In this document: piece after piece, positions 29,259 to 36,654 of the stretch | How the letters are laid out: each line of letters starts with the position of its first letter | Numbering within the stretch: position 1 is the stretch's first letter | Assembly (NCBI GenBank): GCA_000509105.1 | Contig: BAIF02000089.1 | Span: forward strand, 1-64,000 | DNA from: Clostridiales bacterium VE202-21 | Lineage (GTDB): Bacteria; Bacillota; Clostridia; Lachnospirales; Lachnospiraceae | Reading direction: 5' to 3' | DNA length: 64,000 nucleotides | Notes under the pieces: generated by a model | Told to the model about the DNA's origin: nothing | The model's database searches: none | Seen by the model: the letters and a program-made list of their open reading frames with translations, nothing else | Translations under genes and position numbers: made by a program

Positions 29259-30757
29259 GTGGGGAAACCAACAGGATTTATGGATTACGAAAGACAGGAC
29301 AAGACGGCAGAGACACCAAAGGAAAGAATCAGGCATTTCCGTGAGTTCCATACGCCTCTCTCTAAAGAAGAGCAGGAGCAGCAGGGGGCCAGGTGTATGG
29401 CCTGCGGGGTGCCCTTCTGCCAATCAGGTCAAATATTGAACGGGATGGCAAGCGGATGTCCTTTGCATAATCTGGTGCCGGAATGGAATGACTTGATTTA
29501 TAACGGAAATTGGGAGGAGGCCTATGCGCGTCTTATTAAAACAAATAATTTTCCGGAATTTACGGCTCGTGTCTGCCCGGCATTGTGCGAGGAAGCCTGC
29601 ACATGCGGGCTCCATGAAAAGCCTGTTGCAACAAAAGCAAATGAATTCAGTATCATTGAAAATGCTTATGAACAGGGATATGCCCGTGCCTGCCTCCCAA
29701 GGTAAGAACGGGAAAGAAGGTCGCAGTCATTGGTTCAGGGCCAGCAGGCCTGGCTGCTGCCGACCAGCTGAACCGACGGGGACATCTGGTGACCGTATTT
29801 GAGCGGGAGGATCGGATCGGAGGCCTGCTCCGTTATGGAATTCCCAATATGAAGCTGGAGAAGCAGATCATTGACCGGAAGCTTGCAATCATGGAAGAAG
29901 AGGGCATTCAGTTTAAAACAGGCTGCAATGTAGGAAAAACAGTGAAAGCAGCAGATATTTTAAAAGAATATGATAGAGTGATCCTGGCCTGCGGTGCTTC
30001 GGAACCGAGGAATATCAAGGTACCGGGGCGTGATGCGGAGGGAATATACTTTGCGGTAGATTTTTTGAAATCTACAACAAAGGCCCTCTGGGCAAATCAA
30101 ATGAAACTGAAGGATGGCGCGTATATCTCGGCAAAAGGGAAAAAGGTTCTGGTAATCGGAGGTGGAGATACGGGAAATGACTGTGTTGGAACCGCTGTCA
30201 GGCATGGGGCAAAGTCCGTGCTTCAGCTGGAAATGATGCCAAAGGCGCCGGATCAAAGAGCGGATAATAACCCGTGGCCGGAATGGCCGAAAATCTGCAA
30301 GACGGATTATGGCCAGGAGGAAGCCGCCGCCTTATTCGGAGCAGATCCCAGGGTATATACAACTACGGTGAAAGAATTTATTAAGGATAAAAAGGGGACG
30401 GTGTGCAAGGCTTCGCTTGTGAAGCTTCAGGCCAAGCTGGATGAAAAAACCGGCAGAATGATGATGGCGGAAATACCCGGGAGCGAATATAGCGTGGATG
30501 TGGATCTGGTGCTGATTGCGGCGGGATTTATCGGAAGTGAAAGCTATGTGACAAAAGCCTTCGGTGTTGAAGTGGATGAAAGGCACAATGTGAAGACGGC
30601 GCCAGACGGGTATGAGACGGCCGTAAAAAATGTATTTGCAACGGGAGATATACACAGAGGGCAGTCGCTGGTTGTATGGGCTATCCGTGAGGGACGCGAA
30701 GTAGCACGGGAGGTGGATTTGAGCTTGATGGGGTATACGAATCTGTCGGTGCAGTAG
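29259..30757 (+). CDS. gltD: Glutamate synthase, small subunit, interrupted by a one-base frameshift
   Basis: FAD/iron-sulfur subunit that passes NADPH electrons to GltB. It starts at GTG 29259 with AGGAGG eight bases upstream. The first frame covers the N-terminal Fe-S domain (CMACGVPFC..., CPLHNLVPEWNDLIYN, CPALCEEACTCGLHEKPV) and stops at 29703. The protein resumes from 29702 one frame away with VRTGKKVAVIGSGPAGLAAADQLNRRGH (FAD site) and GGGDTGNDC (NADPH site). One base is missing in CCCAAGGTAAG. Combined length would be about 499, normal for GltD. As with topA, an error in an A/G run is the simplest reading; a real null allele is possible. Confidence 0.9.
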
Positions 30758-30851
30758 AGGGCGCCAAGTTCGAGGGGAAGCTTGCTTCAGCCGGGGCTGT
30801 GCATGCTGGTTTTCTATCCTGTCCGTTCGCGAAGAAGCTGTAGAGGAAAAT

Positions 30852-30917
30852 AACAGGAGAAAATGGAGGGCAGAATTTGCTTTCGAAGCAAATTCTGCCC
30901 TCCATTTTCCTGTTTTT
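30852..30917 (+). terminator. gltBD operon terminator
   Basis: A stem of about 29 bp with one mismatch (AACAGG...AATTTGC with its complement) and a tiny loop, followed by TTTTTT. It is one of the longest simple terminators here. Confidence 0.9.
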
Positions 30918-31310
30918 TGTTGACAGCTTCTAACGCTTACTCTATGGATTGAGAACTAGTACTTCATAAAATAAGTAACTTACTTTTATTTTTAATTTTT
31001 TGTTTTTTACAATTTTAGCTTTTGTGGTGATTTGGTCTTGACATTTGAGGGTGGGGAGGGTAATCTAGATGTAGATCGTATCTTGGTTGGTATCTGGAGT
31101 TTTTCTTTTTGGTCAGGGAATCTGAGAATCTTTTGTTTTTCCTTTTTTAAAATTTAGGGTTTGGGGCTGTGCTATGGGTCTGATATTTTTGGCAAGATTA
31201 AATAGTATGCTATGTATTTTTTGCAGGGTTATCTTTATTTAGCGTGGAGATTTGGGCGCTTAAGAGATAGAAAGTTTTAAAATATTATTTTATTTTTATT
31301 TGTTTTGGTA

Positions 31311-31350
31311 TTGACATGTTATATAACATATGATATTATATGTTATATAA
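31311..31350 (+). promoter_or_regulatory. Strong promoter overlapped by a palindromic operator, upstream of the Tad-like locus
   Basis: TTGACA (31311-31316), a 17-bp spacer and TATTAT (31334-31339). A perfect 13-bp inverted repeat, TTATATAACATAT (31319-31331) and ATATGTTATATAA (31338-31350), covers the spacer, the -10 and the start region. A repressor bound there would block transcription. The protein that binds is not identifiable from this window. Confidence 0.8.
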
Positions 31351-31892
31351 TTTAGTTCTATAAATTATTGATTTAATCGGTTATTTTCTTTTCAGTGTGT
31401 TGGGCACTGATTCGGATAAGTTCTTTTTTCGTGATTTTATTCCAGGGTGTAGTTGAATTTTGTTTGTTATGTTTATTCTTTCAGGGCATTTTTTTGTTCT
31501 GTCGCAGTAATTTTTTTCGGGAATTCTCCCGGCTTTATTCCTTTTTGGGCTGATAGTGGCTTTGGGCCGTCAGGGACGGTTTTGAGCATAGTACTGTGGT
31601 TTTTGTGCGGGTTTTAGTGCAGAAACTGCGGAATTTAAATGAAAGTGTGGTGATGTTTATTGATTGTCTGAATTTGCATGAATAGTCTGCAGTAACATGT
31701 TTAACTAACTGAGTGAGAAGTCTCCAACCTTAGCAGGTGGAGAGAGGGATCACATAAAACAAGATGAGCGGCAGTGGCGGACGGAGAGAAATCGGTATCC
31801 CCCACTGACATGAGGTCAATCTGCGCATTTATAGAGGGAGTCGTACTCTATAAAATTACTGTGCATGGATTGAAAGTATAGGAGGATTGTGT
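31351..31892 (+). other. Leader of about 540 nt before the Tad-like locus
   Basis: No gene is seen from 30918 to 31892. The upstream part (30930-31310) is very T-rich on the plus strand. The downstream leader is T-rich to about 31640, then G/A-rich; 31720-31830 can fold, for example GGCAGTGG with the later CCACTG. It ends with the motif shared with the azlC leader (31838-31876) and AGGAGG at about 31880. I see no match to known riboswitch consensus sequences. Confidence 0.5.
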
Positions 31893-32060
31893 ATGAAAAC
31901 ATTTATGGAAGAATATGGTGTCATTGTCGTGGCGGCAATTGTGATTATGATTATTGTTGTGGCTGCCACGCCCCTTGGTAATAGTATTAAGCTGGGAATT
32001 ACCGCTGCGGTGGAAAAGCTGACCACTGCACTTGGCACTACGGCATCTGTCGTAGGGTGA
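31893..32060 (+). CDS. Small membrane protein, Flp-pilin-like, EEYG family (member 1)
   Basis: A 55-residue protein: MKTFMEEYGVIVVAAIVIMI followed by IVVAATPLGNSIKLGI and a short amphipathic tail ending in TASVVG. The layout (short charged N-terminus with a glutamate, one long hydrophobic helix, small C-terminal part) recalls Flp/Tad pilins, although the classical G-F/E processing site is not exact. AGGAGG precedes ATG. It is the first gene after the regulated promoter and directly precedes the pilus ATPase gene, so it is the best candidate for the major subunit (inference). Confidence 0.8.
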   Translation: MKTFMEEYGVIVVAAIVIMIIVVAATPLGNSIKLGITAAVEKLTTALGTTASVVG

Positions 32061-32082
32061 TTGAGGGAAAGGAGAGCTGCCT

Positions 32083-33156
32083 GTGAAGGTTTCCAGGGAG
32101 GCTTGGAATTTAAAAGAAGAAAGTTTTGGACCGTTGCTTCCCTATGTAATAGACCCGGATATCACGGACATTAATTTTAATGGGGCGGATGTGTGGGTAG
32201 AGCATTTAAAGCGCGGGATTTATAAAGTTGAGGTACAGCTGCCGGCGGAATTTGTGAGCCAGTTCAGCATCAGAGTGTCTAATGTGGTTAGCAGCCAGAT
32301 TAATAAGTATAATAATGTTCTTGAGGCGGAGACAGATATCCTTCGCATTTCGATTATCCACTCCAGTGCTACGAATACAGGCTACGCAATATCTATTAGA
32401 AAGACACCTGCGGTGATGCGGATGACTGTTGAAAACATGTTAAAGGAGCAGTACTGTTCGGGAGAGCTTTTGATCTTTCTTATTAACTGCATCCGGGCTC
32501 GTATGAACATGGTCTTCTGCGGACGTCCGGGGGCAGGTAAAACGGAGCTCTTAAAGTTTCTGACGCAATATATTCCAAAAGAAGAAAAGGTGATGACCAT
32601 AGAGGACAACCTGGAGATACATTACAAGGAGATTAATCCGGGTTCTAATTGCGTGGAACTAAAGGTGGATGAGGAATTTTTCCCGTACACGAAAGCAATC
32701 AAGACTGCCCTGAGGCAGAATCCCCAGTGGGTTCTGCTTTCAGAGGCACGTTCGGTGGAGGTGAAATATCTGCTGGAGTGTTTTTCTACAGGACTTCATG
32801 GACTGACGACTCTGCATACGGACGACACGAGGAAGATCCCGGACAGAATCCAGAATATGATGCAGGATGCCTATGCTGCAACAAGGTTAGAGAATGATAT
32901 CTACAGTTTTTTGAATGTAGGTGTGCTTCTTAGAAAAAAGGTGACAGAAAGACAAAAAGTTGTCAGGTTTATCGATCAGATATGTCTTTTTGACCGTATA
33001 GGCGAGCAGAATGTAAAATGCCTGATTGCGGAAGACGGGAAGTTTATATCCAGAGAAATTCCGGAAAACGTAATGAAAAAGTTTAAGCTGGAAGATATTA
33101 CGGCTCCATTTTCCGATATGGAAAGTATGCCGGTAAATATGCGGAGGAGAGGATGA
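32083..33156 (+). CDS. TadA/CpaF-type secretion ATPase
   Basis: Hexameric ATPase that powers type IVc (Tad) pilus assembly or a related secretion machine. 357 residues from GTG 32083, with GGAG at about 32071. The N-terminal domain includes DPDITDINFNGADVWVEH. Walker A is GRPGAGKT (147-154); the Asp-box region is VMTIEDNLEIHY; the Walker B/His-box region is NPQWVLLSEARSVEVKYLLE...GLHGLTTLHTDD. CpaF normally has GEVRG where this has SEARS, a noticeable variation. It overlaps the next gene by 4 bp (ATGA). Confidence 0.9.
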   Translation: MKVSREAWNLKEESFGPLLPYVIDPDITDINFNGADVWVEHLKRGIYKVEVQLPAEFVSQFSIRVSNVVSSQINKYNNVLEAETDILRISIIHSSATNTGYAISIRKTPAVMRMTVENMLKEQYCSGELLIFLINCIRARMNMVFCGRPGAGKTELLKFLTQYIPKEEKVMTIEDNLEIHYKEINPGSNCVELKVDEEFFPYTKAIKTALRQNPQWVLLSEARSVEVKYLLECFSTGLHGLTTLHTDDTRKIPDRIQNMMQDAYAATRLENDIYSFLNVGVLLRKKVTERQKVVRFIDQICLFDRIGEQNVKCLIAEDGKFISREIPENVMKKFKLEDITAPFSDMESMPVNMRRRG

Positions 33157-34655
33157 AGAAGAAAGAGATAGGAGAGGAAATCTGTTATCTGAATCCTGGG
33201 TATTTAAAGAGAACGGTGCACAGATTCGGGTATCAGTTTTCGGCCCGCAGATATGCGGGATACTTTTTGGGGCTGTATGGATGTGTGGCGGTATTAGCGT
33301 TTGCTTTTAGGCTGAAGCTGCCCAGTATTATAATCATTGCCGCGGCATCTGCCTGTTTTGTACCGGGGATATTTGCCATGACATACCGCAACTTATATGA
33401 AGCCCGGCTTTTTGAGGATGTTACCTCCTATATTGAACAGATGCTGTATTCTTTTAAAAGAAGGTCCAAGATACTGACGGCGCTGGAGGATACACTCGTT
33501 TTGTTTGAGGAGGGGGAGAGCCGCATGTACGATGCAGTACATAGCGCTATACGCTATATACAAAATGAAAGCACGGGAGAAAATCTTTACCGGGAAGCAT
33601 TTGCAATGATTGAAAAAGAATACGGATGCAGAAGGATGTATAAAGTTCATGATTTTCTGATCGAGGCGGAGGCTGTGGGCGGGGATTTTACTGCCGCTGC
33701 AGATATCCTGCTGAATGACAGGAAACTCTGGATGGACAGAGTGTATGAACTGCAGAGGGAAAAGAAAAATGTGAAGGTTAAAATTACCATTGGCATAGGG
33801 CTATCCTTTCTGATCTGCGGCATGACCGTACTCATGCTTCCCAAGGAGTTTGGCATTACAGAAAATGTCGTCTCCCAGACCGTGACAACGGTGACGGTGC
33901 TGCTGAATATGCTGATCTGGTATCTTGCGCAGATGAAGCTGTCAAAAAGCCTGATCCGTGGAGAAGAGGGCCAGGGAGAAGAAACGGTAAAACGGCAATA
34001 TGAGTATGTAATGCATAGCAATAGGAAAAAGGAAAGGCGCAAGGCATGGTGTATTGCCATCCTGCTGATTCCGGTGAGTGTTCTTATGGCATTGTACGTT
34101 GGCCTGCCGGCTGCAGTGCTGTCTGTGATTCTGGCAGCGCTTTTGGCAGGCCAGCCGGAACGCAGATACAGAGTTTCATTGAAACATGTGTCAAGAGAGG
34201 TGGAGAAGTCATTTCCAGAATGGCTGATGAGTATGTCACTCCATCTGCAGACCGATAATGTACATGTTTCCTTATCAAAATCGATTCCTCATGCCCCGGC
34301 AATACTAAGAGAAGAACTGAATACTCTTCTCGCGGGGATTGAAGAAAAGCCGGATTCAGTACGCCCTTATCTTTCGTTTATGAAGCAGGTGCCGCTTCCC
34401 GATGTGACTTCAGCAATGAAGGTTTTGTATTCGATGGCAGAATTCGGCGCCTCAGATATCGGCGGTCAGATAGGCCCTCTGGCTGAAAGAGGAGCTGTAA
34501 TGACAGATAAAGCGGAGCGTCTCAGGACAGAGGATTATATTGCAGGGATCAGTTTTCTGATCCTGCTGCCAATGATAACCGGTGTATTAAAGATGCTGGC
34601 CGATCTTGCGCTGGTTGTAGTTTACATTTTATCAGCGGTGAATCATGCCGGCTGA
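33153..34655 (+). CDS. Fused TadB/TadC-like inner-membrane platform protein
   Basis: A 500-residue membrane protein. Two halves each resemble a T2SF/TadB-type unit: a first membrane pair (about 36-85), a cytoplasmic helical region with DVTSYIEQMLYSFKRRSKILTALEDT, membrane helices at about 208-260, then a second pair at about 295-330, a cytoplasmic region (EVEKSFPEWLMSMSLHLQTDNVHVSLSKS) and a final helix pair at 465-495. In Tad systems TadB and TadC are normally separate proteins that together anchor the ATPase; here they appear merged. It overlaps the ATPase gene by 4 bp. Confidence 0.8.
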   Translation: MKKKEIGEEICYLNPGYLKRTVHRFGYQFSARRYAGYFLGLYGCVAVLAFAFRLKLPSIIIIAAASACFVPGIFAMTYRNLYEARLFEDVTSYIEQMLYSFKRRSKILTALEDTLVLFEEGESRMYDAVHSAIRYIQNESTGENLYREAFAMIEKEYGCRRMYKVHDFLIEAEAVGGDFTAAADILLNDRKLWMDRVYELQREKKNVKVKITIGIGLSFLICGMTVLMLPKEFGITENVVSQTVTTVTVLLNMLIWYLAQMKLSKSLIRGEEGQGEETVKRQYEYVMHSNRKKERRKAWCIAILLIPVSVLMALYVGLPAAVLSVILAALLAGQPERRYRVSLKHVSREVEKSFPEWLMSMSLHLQTDNVHVSLSKSIPHAPAILREELNTLLAGIEEKPDSVRPYLSFMKQVPLPDVTSAMKVLYSMAEFGASDIGGQIGPLAERGAVMTDKAERLRTEDYIAGISFLILLPMITGVLKMLADLALVVVYILSAVNHAG

Positions 34656-34672
34656 GAGGAGGGGATTGAGAG

Positions 34673-34786
34673 ATGAAAGAATTTCTGGAAGAGTATGGCG
34701 GTATCATTGCAATCTCAGTTATGGGTTACGCAGTGATGTCCGGATTGTGGGATATTTTGAGAATGATCTGTGAGACTGGGGGATAG
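34673..34786 (+). CDS. Tiny membrane protein, EEYG family (member 2)
   Basis: A 37-residue protein, MKEFLEEYGGIIAISVMGYA then VMSGLWDILRMICETGG. GAGGGGATTG lies just upstream. The first 36 bases of this gene are identical to those of the next one (34828), showing a local duplication. It has one hydrophobic helix right after EEYGG. It is too short for a classical Flp pilin and could be a minor or regulatory subunit. Confidence 0.7.
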   Translation: MKEFLEEYGGIIAISVMGYAVMSGLWDILRMICETGG

Positions 34787-34827
34787 AAGCTATGGGGTAT
34801 TCCTTATGGATATGGGAGTGATGAACT

Positions 34828-34983
34828 ATGAAAGAATTTCTGGAAGAGTATGGCGGTATCATTACCGCTTGTATTTTGAGCCTGATACTACTGGGAACAA
34901 TGGCAGATTTGCTTGGAGCGGATGGACAGATTTCTTATCTGTTTGCCGGATTTCTGGAAGGACTTGGGCCGATGCGGGGGTGA
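34828..34983 (+). CDS. Tiny membrane protein, EEYG family (member 3)
   Basis: A 51-residue protein, MKEFLEEYGGIITACILSLI then LLGTMADLLGADGQISYLFAGFLEGLGPMRG. GGGAGTGATG precedes it. Residues 1-12 are identical to member 2 at both protein and DNA level, but the rest differs, so the paralogues keep the N-terminus under selection or by gene conversion. It sits between the membrane platform and the 157-residue protein. Confidence 0.7.
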   Translation: MKEFLEEYGGIITACILSLILLGTMADLLGADGQISYLFAGFLEGLGPMRG

Positions 34984-35008
34984 AGGTATTTGAAGGAGGT
35001 GTCTGCGG

Positions 35009-35482
35009 GTGAAGGCTGTAATCGGAGAATATGGAAAAGTGATTATCCTGGCGGTTGTTTTGGGAATGCTGGTTCTGTTCCTGTTCGGAAGGGGGAATCA
35101 TGGCTTTCTTGGAATGATTTCTAAGGCAAGGCCAGAGGCAGCTGTAGGAAACGAGGACTCATTTGCCATGGCACAGACCGTATTTTCGCGCAAAGCCCCG
35201 GAGCTCTCTGTCTCGGTAAGAAAGCTGCAAAAAGGCAGGAAATATAATCTGCTGGATAGCGGACTGTTTGAGATCAAGGCGGTCAATCAGGAAGGGGAGG
35301 CGGTGCCTGTTACGATTGTCAAATTGACAGCTCCCGGGCAGCAGGATATCACCGGGGAGACAGATCCCCGCATGTTTGTCCCTTTTATAAGCGGGGAATA
35401 TCAGATCACATATCGTGCAGAAGAATCCTTTCAGGGAAGTATGAGGGCAAAAGAAAAGAAATATTCTGTCCTGGTTGACTAA
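35009..35482 (+). CDS. Single-pass protein with EYG N-terminus and extracytoplasmic domain
   Basis: A 157-residue protein from GTG 35009, with GGAGGTGT upstream. MKAVIGEYGKVIILAVVLGM repeats the pattern of the small proteins before it, and one membrane helix spans about 8-28. The outside domain (about 55-157) has a beta-rich, Ig-like look: LSVSVRKLQKGRKYNLLDSGLFEIKAVNQEGEAVPVTIV...ISGEYQITYRAEE. No family recognised. It may be a minor pilin or a pilus-associated adhesin. Confidence 0.75.
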   Translation: MKAVIGEYGKVIILAVVLGMLVLFLFGRGNHGFLGMISKARPEAAVGNEDSFAMAQTVFSRKAPELSVSVRKLQKGRKYNLLDSGLFEIKAVNQEGEAVPVTIVKLTAPGQQDITGETDPRMFVPFISGEYQITYRAEESFQGSMRAKEKKYSVLVD

Positions 35483-35557
35483 AGTGATCTTGTGTTAGGT
35501 ATATGGACAGAAATAAAAGGGACGGTAAAGAAGTCCCAAAAGAAAAGAGGGCAGAAG

Positions 35558-35890
35558 ATGAAAGGAGCGGTAGAGACAATGATGGGGATGATTATGATCG
35601 CATTCATGGCCGTGCTTAGCGCAGCCTATATCATGGCATCCCTGAACACCCAGAGTGCGCAGAATTACCATTCTGCGGTAGTGGCAGAGGTCGAAGCAGG
35701 GGACTTTACAGCCCCTGTAATACGGAGCTGCAGGCAAAAAGCACTGGAAAACGGATATACGGATTTATTCGTTGAACCGATGACAAGCGTAGACCGCGGG
35801 AAATTTGCAAAAGTGACGCTGACATATGACTATACTCTTCCTGTGCTGAACTTGTTTTTAGAGCATCAAATAGTAGGATATGCAAGATAA
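35558..35890 (+). CDS. TadE-like pseudopilin candidate
   Basis: A 110-residue protein starting MKGAVETMMGMIMIAFMAVL, one N-terminal membrane helix, then NTQSAQNYHSAVVAEVEAGDF and a small soluble domain. A GTG further up (35492) would put 22 basic residues in front, so I prefer ATG 35558 (GAGGGCAG upstream). Pattern and position fit the TadE/TadF/TadG minor pseudopilins. Family membership is inferred from layout, not from a clear motif. Confidence 0.65.
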   Translation: MKGAVETMMGMIMIAFMAVLSAAYIMASLNTQSAQNYHSAVVAEVEAGDFTAPVIRSCRQKALENGYTDLFVEPMTSVDRGKFAKVTLTYDYTLPVLNLFLEHQIVGYAR

Positions 35891-35976
35891 AAGCGGGGAA
35901 AAGTCAGCGGATGCTTTGTGAAAAAGCACCCCGTAATGCCTGACCTCCGGGGTCAATAAAAAGGAAAGGGGAAGGT

Positions 35977-36654
35977 ATGAAGAATGCCGTAATAGGCTTT
36001 TTTATGATTGTAATACTGGTAATTTCTTTAGCAGCCATTCAGACTGCGGAGAACAGAACTACCAGAAAAAATGAACTGGACAGCAGTCTTAGCGAAGCCA
36101 TGGAACAATCAATGAAGATCCTGACAGTAAATCCAGTATATCATATCGAAAAGGAATCCGGCACGGATGAATTTACAGCAGATTTTATTCAGGGGTTTCT
36201 TATGAAAACAACGAGTAATTCTGAGTTTACGGTAGAGATATTAAATGTGGATGTCGAAAAGGGTCTGTTGGATGTCAGGGCTAAGTCCAGATTCAGGCAG
36301 ATAATCGGATATGGTGAGGTATCCTGCCGTAAGACAGTGATATTGGAAGAACTCGAAGAAGATAAAGAAACCCCCTGTTATATTTCATTCTTCGCAGAGA
36401 AGCCTGCCAAAGAAGCGGATACGGAAAACAACTATGTTTTAAAGAAGATCAGCGTACACTGTGGTGACAGGCTCAGTGCGGCAATGCTGCCAGAAAGCGG
36501 ATTGGAGAAGAAAGGATATATTTTCTGCGGCTGGAAAATGACAAAACCGGTAAATGGGATCGGGATTCTGTACGGCAAAGAAAATATAAATACGTTATGT
36601 GCAGGGGATGATATGGAATTTCAGGCTGTTTATGAGCAGGAGGAAGTTTTGTAG
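35977..36654 (+). CDS. Pseudopilin-like protein with InlB-type repeat
   Basis: A 225-residue protein. MKNAVIGFFMIVILVISLAA is a signal/membrane segment; residues about 25-120 resemble a minor pseudopilin domain (SSLSEAMEQSMKILTVNPVYHIE, DVRAKSRFRQIIGYGEVSCRKTVIL). The C-terminal part (about 150-225) carries an InlB B-repeat-like segment, GYIFCGWKMTKPVNGIGILYG...DMEFQAVYE, as in the next gene. Stop and next start are adjacent, so translation is coupled. Confidence 0.7.
   Translation: MKNAVIGFFMIVILVISLAAIQTAENRTTRKNELDSSLSEAMEQSMKILTVNPVYHIEKESGTDEFTADFIQGFLMKTTSNSEFTVEILNVDVEKGLLDVRAKSRFRQIIGYGEVSCRKTVILEELEEDKETPCYISFFAEKPAKEADTENNYVLKKISVHCGDRLSAAMLPESGLEKKGYIFCGWKMTKPVNGIGILYGKENINTLCAGDDMEFQAVYEQEEVL

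Noticed and set aside
30918-31310. Decayed gene in the T-rich region after gltD
   Set aside because: No frame of useful length and no recognisable residues; only strong strand asymmetry.
31670-31890. c-di-GMP riboswitch before the Tad-like locus
   Set aside because: Such a switch would make sense, but neither class I nor class II conserved bases could be found by eye.
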